A stretch of 64,000 nucleotides of DNA, taken from contig NZ_BCRM01000027.1 in assembly GCF_001552595.1 (NCBI RefSeq), forward strand, positions 1 to 64,000. Reading direction: 5' to 3'. The notes beneath the pieces were generated by a model that saw only the letters and a list, made by a program, of their open reading frames with translations, did no database searches and was not told where the DNA came from. Positions 49,007 through 57,805 of this stretch are shown here, one piece after another. Within the stretch, counting starts at the first letter, position 1, and every line of letters starts with the position of its first letter. A program made the position numbers and the translations under genes. The stretch comes from Rhodococcus erythropolis NBRC 15567. GTDB lineage: Bacteria > Actinomycetota > Actinomycetes > Mycobacteriales > Mycobacteriaceae.

Positions 49007-50800
49007 TCACTCCCCGGTCACGGACTGCGTCGGAGAGTGCAACTTCTCCAGGGTCTTACCGCCGCCGAGATACATGTGAACACCACACGGCAGACAGGGA
49101 TCGAAACTACGCACGGTCCGCATGATGTCGATGCCCTTGAAGTGGTCTCGATCGTTCTCCTCGAAGATCGGCTGACCCTGCACGGCATCCTCGTACGGAC
49201 CGGGGGTTCCGTAGCTGTCGCGCGGGCTCGCATTCCACGGGGTCGGTGGGTACGGGTGATAGTTCGCGATCTTGCCGTCACGAATCACCATGTGATGTGA
49301 GAGAACTCCGCGGACGGCTTCGGTGAATCCGCAACCGATTCCCTCGTCCGGAACCTCGAACGACTCCCACGTCTTGGTGCGGCCTGCCCGGATCTCGACA
49401 AGCGCCTTCTCTGCGAAGTGAAGGGCAGCCGCTGCTGCGTATGCCTGGAAATACGTTCGCGCACGGTTTCTTTCGAGAGTATTGCTGCCATGTTCCGGAA
49501 TCTTCCACTCGAGCGAGACGGGACCTTTCAGTGCTGTTTTCGGAAGATTGATCTTCACACTGTGTCCGGTCGACTCGAGGTATCCGATGTCGACCAGGCC
49601 GGCAAGAGCGGTGCTCCACAGACGAGCCAATGCTCCCCCGCCGGTATCCAGAGCGAGGTTGTCTTTTCCGTCGAACCATCGCGGTGACATGACCCAGCTG
49701 TACTTGTCCTCGAGGTTCCGCTTCTGCGGGTGAGGGTTGGTGTGTTGATTCCACGGGTGCCGGCGATCGACCGGGTTACCCAGCGGATCGGTCTTGACGA
49801 ACATCTCCTGATCACTCCAGTCCTCGTAATACGAGGACCCCAGCATGATTCGGATACCGAGGTTGATGTCCACCAGATCCGTGGTGACCAACTTTCCGTC
49901 GACAACCACACCGGGAGTGACAAACATCTTCCGGCCCCAGTCGGTCATGTCCTTGTACGAGAAATTGCAGTACGCGGGGTCTTGAAACGATCCCCAACAA
50001 CCCAGCAGGGTCCGCCGCAGGCCAACCTTCTCGTAACCAGGCAGCGCCTGGTAGAAGAAGTCGAACAGGTCGTCGTGCATCGGCACGACCTTCTTCATGA
50101 ATTCGACGTACCGCATCAGCCGCGACATGTAGTCCGTCATCAGTTCGATCGTCGCGACGGTTCCGACGCCGCCGGGATAGAGCGTCGACGGGTGGACGTG
50201 CCTACCCTCCATCAAGCAGAACATTTCGCGAGTCGAACGCGAGACTTGCAACGCTTCGCGATAGAACTCACCCGTGAACGGATTGAGAGTCCGCATGATG
50301 TCCGCGATCGTGCGATAACCGTGCTGCTCCTCGTGCGGGCAGCGCGTGTTCTCTGCCTGCGCCAGCACACCGGGATTCGTCTCGGAGACCATCTTCTCGC
50401 AGTAGTCGACTGCGACCAGATTCTCTTGAAAAATGTTGTGGTCGAACATGTACTCGGCGGCCTCGCCGAGATTGACGATCCACTCGCCTAGATGCGGCGG
50501 CTTGACGCCGTACGCCATGTTTTGTGCGTAGCACGAGCACGTGGCGTGATTGTCACCGCAGATGCCGCAGATACGACTGGTGATGAAATGCGCGTCGCGC
50601 GGGTCCTTCCCCTTCATGAACAGGGAATACCCACGAAAGATCGACGACGTGCTGTGGCACTCCACCACTTCGCGATTGGCGAAGTCGATCTTGGTGTAGA
50701 TACCCAGACTGCCGACGATTCGGGTGATGGGGTCCCACGCCATCTCGACAAGACCGTCGCGGTCCGCAGTCGAGGTGGGTTCGGGAACGATGGCCGTCAT
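49007..50800 (-). CDS. hhyL: group 1h [NiFe]-hydrogenase large subunit
   Basis: 597 residues; GGGAGG precedes the ATG. It holds the NiFe site that oxidises H2. L1 motif RICGICGDNHATC (Cys78, Cys81) and L2 motif DPCLPCGVH (Cys569, Cys572) supply the four Ni ligands. The 22-residue extension after His575 is the part removed by the maturation protease. The L1 context (GDNHATCSCYAQN) and the uncharacterised operon partners are typical of the actinobacterial high-affinity enzymes that use trace atmospheric H2. Confidence 0.96.
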   Translation of the reverse strand: MTAIVPEPTSTADRDGLVEMAWDPITRIVGSLGIYTKIDFANREVVECHSTSSIFRGYSLFMKGKDPRDAHFITSRICGICGDNHATCSCYAQNMAYGVKPPHLGEWIVNLGEAAEYMFDHNIFQENLVAVDYCEKMVSETNPGVLAQAENTRCPHEEQHGYRTIADIMRTLNPFTGEFYREALQVSRSTREMFCLMEGRHVHPSTLYPGGVGTVATIELMTDYMSRLMRYVEFMKKVVPMHDDLFDFFYQALPGYEKVGLRRTLLGCWGSFQDPAYCNFSYKDMTDWGRKMFVTPGVVVDGKLVTTDLVDINLGIRIMLGSSYYEDWSDQEMFVKTDPLGNPVDRRHPWNQHTNPHPQKRNLEDKYSWVMSPRWFDGKDNLALDTGGGALARLWSTALAGLVDIGYLESTGHSVKINLPKTALKGPVSLEWKIPEHGSNTLERNRARTYFQAYAAAAALHFAEKALVEIRAGRTKTWESFEVPDEGIGCGFTEAVRGVLSHHMVIRDGKIANYHPYPPTPWNASPRDSYGTPGPYEDAVQGQPIFEENDRDHFKGIDIMRTVRSFDPCLPCGVHMYLGGGKTLEKLHSPTQSVTGE

Positions 50801-50854
50801 TGCAGTGCCTCCCAGAGACGTTGCTCACGAACTGATTTGAAGGTATCCGGTCGG

Positions 50855-51970
50855 TCACCAGGTACGCGTCGCACCGGTGAGCAACTTCGACCCGCGCTCG
50901 CGCCAGTGCGGTTCCTTGTCCAACGTGTGACCGGTGATCCGGCGCAGACTGTGGATCACGGACCCGTACATTCCCACCGCATTGGTGGAGAGTTTGCCGC
51001 CAGGTGGTTCATCCATGAACGGCATGAATTTGTCCGGGAATCCCGGCATCGTGCAGCCGATGCAGATCCCGCCGACATTAGGGCACCCGCCGACTCCGTT
51101 TATCCAACCACGTTTGGGGACATTGCATTTCACGACCGGTCCCCAACATCCCAGCTTGACGATGCACTTCGGCGACCCGTACTCCGTCGCGAACTCGCCC
51201 TGCTCGTAGTACCCGCCACGGTCACAGCCCTCGTGAACGGTGGCACCGAAAAGCCACTGCGGGCGGAGGGATTCGTCCAAGGGAATCATCGGCGCCTGAT
51301 CAGTGGCCATGTACAGAAGATAGGTCAGGGTCTCGGAGAGGTTGTCCGGCTGAATGGGACACCCGGGAACGCACACAATCGGGATGCCCGCCTTCGATTT
51401 CCAGGTCCACCCGAGATAGTCCGGCACGCCCATCGCACCGGTCGGATTGCCGGCCATCGCATGTATGCCGCCGTAGGTTGCGCACGTGCCGACCGCAACT
51501 ACCGCAGTGGCTTTCGGTGCCAGCTTGTCGAGCCATTCGCTCGTGGTGACCGGTTGGCCGGTTTCGCGATTGTTCCCGAAACCACACCAGTACCCCTCGT
51601 CGTGAAGTTTCTCGTTCGGTATAGATCCTTCGACAACAAGAACAAAGGGTTCCAATTCTCCCCGGTCGGCTTTCCAGAACCATTCCAGGAAATCGTCAGC
51701 GCCGCCCTGCGGTCCACATTCGAAGTCGATGAGCGGCCAATGAACCGCCACCTGAGGCAGGCCGGGCAACGCACCGAGCGCGATCTCCTCGATACTGGGT
51801 TGCGTGGCCGCGGTGAGCGCCACCGAATCACCGTCGCAACTGAGACCGGCATTGATCCACAGCACGTGGATCAGAGTTTCTTCCGCTTTGGCCGCTGCGC
51901 TTTCGGGGGTAGCTGCGCTTTCGGAGGCAGGTTCCGCCGTGGTGCCAGCAGTCGATTTTTGTGTGTCCAT
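50855..51970 (-). CDS. hhyS: group 1h [NiFe]-hydrogenase small subunit
   Basis: About 371 residues (ATG 51970; GTG 51985 is an alternative). There is no Tat signal peptide, as expected for group 1h; the first 35 residues are an Ala/Glu-rich tail. Cluster ligands: INAGLSCDGDS for the proximal site, where an acidic residue stands in place of one standard Cys, GTCATYGG, CVPGCPIQPDN, and a medial/distal set HEGCDRGGYY, KCIVKLGCWGPVVKCN, GGCPNVGGICIGC. This agrees with the 3Cys-1Asp proximal cluster reported for the actinobacterial-type enzyme of Ralstonia eutropha. Confidence 0.95.
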   Translation of the reverse strand: MDTQKSTAGTTAEPASESAATPESAAAKAEETLIHVLWINAGLSCDGDSVALTAATQPSIEEIALGALPGLPQVAVHWPLIDFECGPQGGADDFLEWFWKADRGELEPFVLVVEGSIPNEKLHDEGYWCGFGNNRETGQPVTTSEWLDKLAPKATAVVAVGTCATYGGIHAMAGNPTGAMGVPDYLGWTWKSKAGIPIVCVPGCPIQPDNLSETLTYLLYMATDQAPMIPLDESLRPQWLFGATVHEGCDRGGYYEQGEFATEYGSPKCIVKLGCWGPVVKCNVPKRGWINGVGGCPNVGGICIGCTMPGFPDKFMPFMDEPPGGKLSTNAVGMYGSVIHSLRRITGHTLDKEPHWRERGSKLLTGATRTW

Positions 51971-52133
51971 GTCAGCCGCTTTCACGGGTGCACTTGCGCC
52001 TGATTCTCGGCGCCGCTACTGCCTGACACGCTATGGCCTCAAATTGCTGCGGCACCGAAACGCTGACGCCACCGGAGTCGAACCTCGGCCCACTTGCGTG
52101 GCACCCACTCATTTCATTAACTACCCGAGCAGA

Positions 52134-52955
52134 TCAGTTGTCAACGGCCACCGGAGAAATCGCCGAACGACTACCGATCCACTCGTACCACTCGTCCATA
52201 CCCTCACCTGTCGTGGCCGATAGAACAACAACGCACACAGCAGGATTGAGTATTTTCGCTTGCGCGACACAGGCATCGACGTCGAACTCGACGTACGGGA
52301 GCAAGTCGATCTTGTTGATCACCACGAGGTCCGCGACGGCAAAGATGTGCGGGTACTTTTTCGGCTTGTCGCCCCCCTCCGGCGTCGAAATTAGGACAAC
52401 CTTGCCTTCCTCGCCCAGGTCGAAGAGCGCGGGGCACACCAGGTTTCCTACGTTTTCGATCAGAAGCAGCGACCCGTCCGCGGGGTCCAAGGCGCGCAGC
52501 GCGCGGTCGATCATCTCGGCATCGAGGTGACAGCCCGCCCCCGTGTTGACCTGGACCACTGACGCGCCGGCCTCACGAATCCGCTCGGCGTCGAGCCGGG
52601 TTTCCTGGTCACCTTCGATCACGGCAATCGGTCGTTGTCGTCCTAGTTCCCGGATCGTTCGCGCCAGCAATGTCGTCTTACCCGCGCCGGGCGAACTCAT
52701 GATGTTGAGCGCCGTGATTCCGCGACCCCGCATCCACTCACGATTGTGAACCGCAATGCCGTCGTTCTTGGCAAGCACCTGCTGCTCGAGAATTACCGTG
52801 TGGTCGGAGTGACCGTGCCCATGGTCATGGTCATGGTCGTGGTCGTGGTCGTGGTGGTGACCGTGCCCATGGCTGTCGTCCTGCTCGTGTTCTCCGCCGG
52901 CGACGACCGACACCCGAGGTCCCGTGGCGTCCCCGCACCCACACGTCGCGCACAT
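52134..52955 (-). CDS. hypB: nickel-insertion GTPase HypB
   Basis: 273 residues. N-terminal MCATCGCGD (the CxxCGC nickel site) is followed by a His/Asp repeat (about residues 29-52, alternating HD) for nickel storage. The GTPase has the P-loop SSPGAGKTTLL near 88, EGDQET, a Cys-His metal site (NTGAGCHLDAEM) and NKIDLLP. It works with HypA to place nickel in HhyL. The ATG lies 2 bp after the hypA stop. The 163-bp gap to hhyS has no gene. Confidence 0.96.
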   Translation of the reverse strand: MCATCGCGDATGPRVSVVAGGEHEQDDSHGHGHHHDHDHDHDHDHGHGHSDHTVILEQQVLAKNDGIAVHNREWMRGRGITALNIMSSPGAGKTTLLARTIRELGRQRPIAVIEGDQETRLDAERIREAGASVVQVNTGAGCHLDAEMIDRALRALDPADGSLLLIENVGNLVCPALFDLGEEGKVVLISTPEGGDKPKKYPHIFAVADLVVINKIDLLPYVEFDVDACVAQAKILNPAVCVVVLSATTGEGMDEWYEWIGSRSAISPVAVDN

Positions 52956-52957
52956 GC

Positions 52958-53287
52958 TCAGCTCACTTCCATCGACAGGATCCGCAACTCGCGGCCGGCA
53001 AGCACCTCGACATCAGCACTGCCGCACCCACACAACAAGAACATGTCGGGCGGCGAGAAAGTCACGCCACAGCTATTGCATCGCGCGCTGGTTGCAATCT
53101 GATCGATGTGCAAGCTGGCACCCTCGGCGTGAGTACCCGCCGTGACAACGTCGAAGCAGAACAGCAGAGAGTGTGGAACCACTGCGCAGAGTTGCCCTAC
53201 TTCCAGCCGCACACTCGATACTCGTCGCTCGCCGGCACGCTCGCACACGGCTTCGACCACACTCTGCGCAATAGACAGCTCGTGCAC
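52958..53287 (-). CDS. hypA: nickel metallochaperone HypA
   Basis: 109 residues starting at a GTG that gives VHELSIAQSVVE, so the nickel-binding His2 and Glu3 are in place. The zinc site has CNSC, but its second half reads LLCGCGS, a C-x-C in place of the family's usual C-x2-C. The open frame extends to 53365 but not as HypA sequence. It is the first gene of the hydrogenase operon; the promoter should lie in 53288-53370. Confidence 0.9.
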   Translation of the reverse strand: MHELSIAQSVVEAVCERAGERRVSSVRLEVGQLCAVVPHSLLFCFDVVTAGTHAEGASLHIDQIATSARCNSCGVTFSPPDMFLLCGCGSADVEVLAGRELRILSMEVS

Positions 53288-53370
53288 GGTGAAACCCACG
53301 ATTCGTGATCCGGAAACCTCCCTTCCACGATAAGCACCAACCGCCGCTGTACGTAACCCGTACATACAAA

Positions 53371-53410
53371 ACAGGCTGCGATCCGCAACTACTTGCGGAT
53401 CGCAGCCTGT
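53371..53410 (-). terminator. strong intrinsic terminator after the cutinase-like gene
   Basis: A perfect 17-bp inverted repeat (arms 53371-53387 and 53394-53410, loop ACTACT) is followed on the minus strand by TTTTGT. It lies 33 bp after the stop at 53443 and separates that gene from the hydrogenase operon promoter. Confidence 0.85.
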
Positions 53411-53442
53411 GACAGCGTTTTTGACGAACGGAAACGTCTCGG

Positions 53443-55074
53443 CTAGCCGGCCGCAGCCTGTGTCGTTGTTGTTGTTGATGTTGTCGTTGTCGTGGTCGCG
53501 GCGGGCGGTTCACTCGACTCGACTGAAGTCGACGGCGCCACGGTTGAAGTCACACTCGGCGTCGCGGCCGGCGCAACGGATGTCGTCGTCGGAGCCGCGG
53601 GTGCCGGTGCTGCAGATTCCGAACCTGCGGGTGCGGGTTGTACCGCTTCGCCCGTGGTTGTGGTGGGCTTGGCCGAGTCGGTAACCGAAGGCGAAGCAGC
53701 CAAGGCGTCGATGGCATCCGCCATCTCTTCGGCGGTCGGCTTCGCCGACGAATCGACCGGCTTGCCGTCCTGCGCCTGCTTGGCCAGATAGGTCAGCCAC
53801 GCCGCTGCGTACTCCGCTGATGTCAGGGGCTTGCCGTTTGCAGCATCCGAATCGCGCCAGTAGTCGAAGTGGTGACCGACATCCGGGCCCAAGGTCAGGC
53901 CGTACGGATCGTTCATGACTACGGGAATGGTGTTCTGGTTCGTGGCGATGAGGCCGACGATTTCCTTGAACAGCTTCTGCGGCAGGTACGCCAACGGCGA
54001 CACTTCCTCAGTGGAAACCGAGTCCTTTGCGACCGGCGTCGTGGTGGCCTCGCTCGGCTTGTACGCCGGGTCGGAGACCTTCAGCAAGACATCGAGGAAG
54101 GTTTCGTCGCTCTGCATCCAGGTGGGATTGCTCGAGATGTCGTTGAAGGCGTCGAACATCACGCGTCCCATCACGACCGCGATGTCCATGCCGGTGGCGG
54201 GCGTCAGATTCTGCGCTTGCAACTGGTCGACGTTGAGCTGCCGACCGACGTTTGCCGCCAGAATCAGGAGTGAAATGTTCTCGGGAGCTGCGCAGGTGAG
54301 GTCGCCGTCAGAGCAGAACGACGCAATCTTGCCGTTCAGAGCCCCGAAATCTCCGCTGGTGCCTGGAAGTGCCCCGGATCCGGAAGCGGTGTTCTTTCCG
54401 TTCTGATATTGCTGGTTGAAACCGTTCGGGTTCGCGTACGGGTTCTCGGCGCCGGGGAACGGCCCCTCGCCCGCGAGTCGACCGGCGTCGGCGAAGATGA
54501 CCACACCGACGACGTTGTCCGGATTGATGCCGGAGGTGCTCGACTCCGAGCCGATGTCCATCGCGACGCGGCGCACTACGTCAGCGCCTTCGCTGTAGCC
54601 GACAATCGAGAACTTCGTGTTCGGGCAAGCCGCGCTGATTGCCTTCATCACAGCGCGGGTGTTGTCCGCGCCCGTCGTCACGGCCTCTTCGTAACTGTCC
54701 ATGTTTGCGGGATACGCGATGTAGACGGAGGCGTACGAGCCGTCCTTGACCGAACCGGCGGGCGCCTTGAGGACCGGGTCCACCCAGTGGCTGCTGTAGT
54801 CGTCTGTGAGCGCCGCCGGGAGGAGTGTCTTTCCATCCGCACCGACGAGCATCTTCGTTGTGCCCTCGACCGGCGTGTCACCGCGACCGGCGACACCGAT
54901 CCCGACCGTGTCGTGGCACTCGGTGACAGACGCAGTCAACTCGGTCTCGATCGTCTGCGATTGCGGAGAATCCACGGCAACTGCGACCGCCACCAACGCG
55001 GCCACGCCGAGCGCTGCGGGCGCTACTGCACCCGCCAGTATTCGATGTCGCGAAAAGAACCCACGAACCGGCAT
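53443..55074 (-). CDS. secreted cutinase-like serine esterase with Thr/Pro-rich tail
   Basis: 543 residues from ATG 55074 with GGGGAGAAG upstream. A signal-anchor covers about residues 10-33. The fold has the cutinase nucleophile motif GYSEGADVVRR near residue 155 and conserved Cys pairs (ECHDTVG, SAACPNTKF, FCSDGDLTCAAPEN). A central region to about 430 includes an Asp/His candidate LGPDVGHHFDYW. The C-terminal 100 residues are low-complexity Ala/Pro/Thr/Ser. Likely acts on cell-envelope or extracellular esters. Confidence 0.85.
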   Translation of the reverse strand: MPVRGFFSRHRILAGAVAPAALGVAALVAVAVAVDSPQSQTIETELTASVTECHDTVGIGVAGRGDTPVEGTTKMLVGADGKTLLPAALTDDYSSHWVDPVLKAPAGSVKDGSYASVYIAYPANMDSYEEAVTTGADNTRAVMKAISAACPNTKFSIVGYSEGADVVRRVAMDIGSESSTSGINPDNVVGVVIFADAGRLAGEGPFPGAENPYANPNGFNQQYQNGKNTASGSGALPGTSGDFGALNGKIASFCSDGDLTCAAPENISLLILAANVGRQLNVDQLQAQNLTPATGMDIAVVMGRVMFDAFNDISSNPTWMQSDETFLDVLLKVSDPAYKPSEATTTPVAKDSVSTEEVSPLAYLPQKLFKEIVGLIATNQNTIPVVMNDPYGLTLGPDVGHHFDYWRDSDAANGKPLTSAEYAAAWLTYLAKQAQDGKPVDSSAKPTAEEMADAIDALAASPSVTDSAKPTTTTGEAVQPAPAGSESAAPAPAAPTTTSVAPAATPSVTSTVAPSTSVESSEPPAATTTTTTSTTTTTQAAAG

Positions 55075-55185
55075 ATCTTCTCCCCAATCAACTTTTGGAA
55101 AACGTACGACCGACCCCCGGGGCGTCACGCAACGTCATTCGAGTAGTCGTCCAGTATGAGAGAAGCGTTACAGGAGGTAACGATT

Positions 55186-56298
55186 TCAGTCGAAAATAAT
55201 GACCTGTCGGATTGCTTTTCCATCGGCCAGTTCGTCCATGCCGGAATTGATGTCGTCCAACTCGATTCGCGAGGAGATGAGCTTCTCGACCGGTAGCTTC
55301 CCGTCCCGCCACAATTGCGCGTAGATCGGGATGTCGCGGGCGGGGACGGCGGATCCGAGGTAGCTGCCGATGATGGTCCGCGCTTCGGCCACCAGCCCGA
55401 GCGGCGAGATCGACGAGCGCGCGTCAGGCGCAGGCAACCCGACCGTGACGGTCGTGCCACCCGCTGCCGTCGCGGCCACGGCTGTCTCGAACGCCCGAGC
55501 ATTTCCCGCAGCTTCGACGACGATGTCTGCGCGAACGCCACTCTCGGACAGGCCGGACGGTGTGAAGACCTCGGTCGCGCCCAGTTCCAGCGCCTGAGCC
55601 AGCTTGGACTCCAGTGCGTCGACGCCGATGACGTTCTCGACCCCGAGTGCCCGCGCCGTCAGGATTGCGGCCATCCCGACGCCGCCCAAGCCGACCACCA
55701 TCACAGTGTCCGCCGGGCGAGGCTTGGCCGCGTTGAGTAGCGCTCCCCCGCCGGTCAACACCGCGCAACCGAGTACGGCTGCAATCTCGGCCGGAATATC
55801 GTCTTCGACGGCAACTACGGACTTGGCGTTGACCACCGCATGCGTCGCGAAACCCGAAACGCCGAGATGATGTTTGACGCTCTCGCCGGAGCGCCGCAGT
55901 CGTTGCGCGCCACCGAGCAAACTGCCGTCGTTGTTGGCGGCGCTACCCACCGTGCACGGCATCCGGCCGTCAGTGGCGCATCCCGCGCACTCGCCACACC
56001 GCGGAAGAAAAGTCATCACGACGCGGGTGCCCACCGACAACGAATCAACGCCGTCGCCGAGTTCGACGATTCGACCAGCTGCCTCGTGGCCCAGCAACAT
56101 CGGCACGGGGCGAACGCGATTCCCGTCGACCACGGAGAGGTCGGAGTGACAAAGCCCGGCAGCTTCGATCTTGACGAGGATCTCACCCGGGCCCGGGGAT
56201 ACGAGGTCGAGTTCCGAAATCGAAATCGGAGTCGACTCCGCAAAGGGACGCTCCCGGCCGATCTCTTCGAGCACTGCACCACGGATCTTCAACTGCAC
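55186..56298 (-). CDS. zinc-dependent alcohol dehydrogenase
   Basis: 370 residues from GTG 56298. Catalytic zinc ligands in GLCHSD and GHEAAGRIVE; structural zinc Cys in PRCGECAGCATDGRMPC; Rossmann motif VGLGGVGM near 195. This is the class III-like medium-chain family (mycothiol- or benzyl-alcohol-type), with the GNRVRPVPMLLGHE region common in Nocardiales. NAD-dependent oxidation of a primary alcohol or aldehyde adduct is expected; substrate not known. 22 bp after pepR on the same strand. Confidence 0.9.
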   Translation of the reverse strand: MQLKIRGAVLEEIGRERPFAESTPISISELDLVSPGPGEILVKIEAAGLCHSDLSVVDGNRVRPVPMLLGHEAAGRIVELGDGVDSLSVGTRVVMTFLPRCGECAGCATDGRMPCTVGSAANNDGSLLGGAQRLRRSGESVKHHLGVSGFATHAVVNAKSVVAVEDDIPAEIAAVLGCAVLTGGGALLNAAKPRPADTVMVVGLGGVGMAAILTARALGVENVIGVDALESKLAQALELGATEVFTPSGLSESGVRADIVVEAAGNARAFETAVAATAAGGTTVTVGLPAPDARSSISPLGLVAEARTIIGSYLGSAVPARDIPIYAQLWRDGKLPVEKLISSRIELDDINSGMDELADGKAIRQVIIFD

Positions 56299-56320
56299 AC
56301 CCCGATTTCGATAGTTCGAA

Positions 56321-57679
56321 CTACTTGCCCACGATCCCGCGTACCGACGCAGGGAGGTCACGAACCCGCTTGTACGGGCCGACGACGGCGGCCGCAAACG
56401 GCCTGGTCAAGAGCACTTGCGCCACCTCGAGAACTTCTTCGGAGGTGACTGCGTCGATGGTCGCGAGCGTCTGCGCAACACTGCGATGGTTGCCGTAATT
56501 CAGTTCACTGCGACCGATACGGTTCATGCGTGAACCTGAATCTTCCAGTGCCAGAACCAATCCGCCGCGCAGCGATCCCTTGGCGCGGGCGATCTCGGCA
56601 TCGGTGATTCCGTCCGTCGCCACGTTCGCAAGTACCTCGCGGATCACTGTGGCAACCTCCCCGAGGTTCTCCGGCTGGCAACCCGCGTACACGGAGAACG
56701 CTCCGGTGTCCGCGAAGGTGTCTACGCCGGAATAGACGGAGTACGCAAGCCCACGCTTCTCGCGAATCTCTTGGAACAGACGAGAACTCAGCCCGCCGCC
56801 CACTGCGGCGTTGAGAACAGACAGGGCCCAGCGATGACCCTCGTGCCGACCGAACGCGCGTACTCCGAGCGCAAGGTGGACCTGCTCGCTGTCGCGGTGG
56901 GTCAAGCTCAGTTCAGGCATCGTTCGCAAACGCAGAGTGCCTTCGCGCCGCGGCGCCGGCTTGACTCCACGCTCGAGATGCCCGGCGAAGGCGCGGCGAG
57001 CGAGCGTCACAACCTGCTTGTGGTCGACGTTCCCCGCTACTGCCAGCACCATCCGCTGCGGCGTGTAACGCCGAACATGGAAGGAATGCAGCTGATTGCG
57101 CGACATCGACTCGATCGATTCGACGCTACCGATGATGGGACGACCGACAGGATGATCTCCGAACAACGCGGTCAGGAAGGCGTCGCCGAGCAGGTCTTCC
57201 GGATCGTCGTCTCGCATCGCGATCTCTTCGAGCACTACTTGCCGCTCGACGTCGACATCCGCAGTTCTGCAGCGCCCACGCAGTACGACGTCGGCAACAA
57301 GGTCCACCGCCATCGGGAGGTCCTCGTCGATCACGTGCGCGTAGAAACAGGTGTGTTCCTTCGACGTGAATGCATTGAGTTCGCCGCCCACACCATCCAT
57401 GACCTGCGCGATGTCCAACGCGGTCCGTGACGGCGTCGACTTGAACAACAGATGCTCGAGAAAATGCGCGGCACCGGCCACACTCGGCTGCTCGTCACGG
57501 GAGCCGACTCCGACCCACACGCCGACGGAGGCGGAACGCACACCGGGGATGAATTCGGTGACGACGCGCAGGCCGCCGGGCAGGACCGTGCGCTGCACTC
57601 CCGATTCAGGAGTCGCATCGATCGGCGATTTCAGCACAGCGCTGCGGCTGCGCGTGGTGTTGGGAGTGGTCTTTGCCAT
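56321..57679 (-). CDS. pepR: M16-family zinc peptidase PepR
   Basis: 452 residues from ATG 57679. The inverted zinc motif HFLEH is near residue 73, with the third ligand Glu in VVLEEIAMRDDD. The C-terminal half has the RGLAYSVYSGVDTFADTGAF signature of insulinase-like peptidases. Mycobacteria keep it directly after pnp, as here. A role in protein or peptide turnover is inferred. Confidence 0.92.
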   Translation of the reverse strand: MAKTTPNTTRSRSAVLKSPIDATPESGVQRTVLPGGLRVVTEFIPGVRSASVGVWVGVGSRDEQPSVAGAAHFLEHLLFKSTPSRTALDIAQVMDGVGGELNAFTSKEHTCFYAHVIDEDLPMAVDLVADVVLRGRCRTADVDVERQVVLEEIAMRDDDPEDLLGDAFLTALFGDHPVGRPIIGSVESIESMSRNQLHSFHVRRYTPQRMVLAVAGNVDHKQVVTLARRAFAGHLERGVKPAPRREGTLRLRTMPELSLTHRDSEQVHLALGVRAFGRHEGHRWALSVLNAAVGGGLSSRLFQEIREKRGLAYSVYSGVDTFADTGAFSVYAGCQPENLGEVATVIREVLANVATDGITDAEIARAKGSLRGGLVLALEDSGSRMNRIGRSELNYGNHRSVAQTLATIDAVTSEEVLEVAQVLLTRPFAAAVVGPYKRVRDLPASVRGIVGK

Positions 57680-57750
57680 GAAAAGGTTCAGCAGTCCTCG
57701 GTGCAAGTGTTGAATCAGGTATCTACAGGCTCGTGTCTACAGACAGTACA

Positions 57751-57788
57751 GATGCGGCCCCGCACGGAAATCCGCGCGGGGCCGCATC
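57751..57788 (-). terminator. hairpin downstream of pnp
   Basis: A 13-bp perfect GC-rich inverted repeat (arms 57751-57763 and 57776-57788, 12-nt loop) lies 18 bp after the pnp stop. There is no clear U-run after it, so it may be a GC-only actinobacterial terminator or a 3'-end stabiliser between pnp and pepR. Confidence 0.65.
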
Positions 57789-57805
57789 AGAGTACGAAGT
57801 GAGAT

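Noticed and set aside
52793-52870. CAT/CAC-type repeat that looks like a microsatellite
   Set aside because: It is the coding sequence of the His/Asp-rich nickel-storage segment of HypB.
53443-53740. Low-complexity repeat
   Set aside because: It encodes the Ala/Pro/Thr-rich tail of the cutinase-like protein and needs no separate repeat call.
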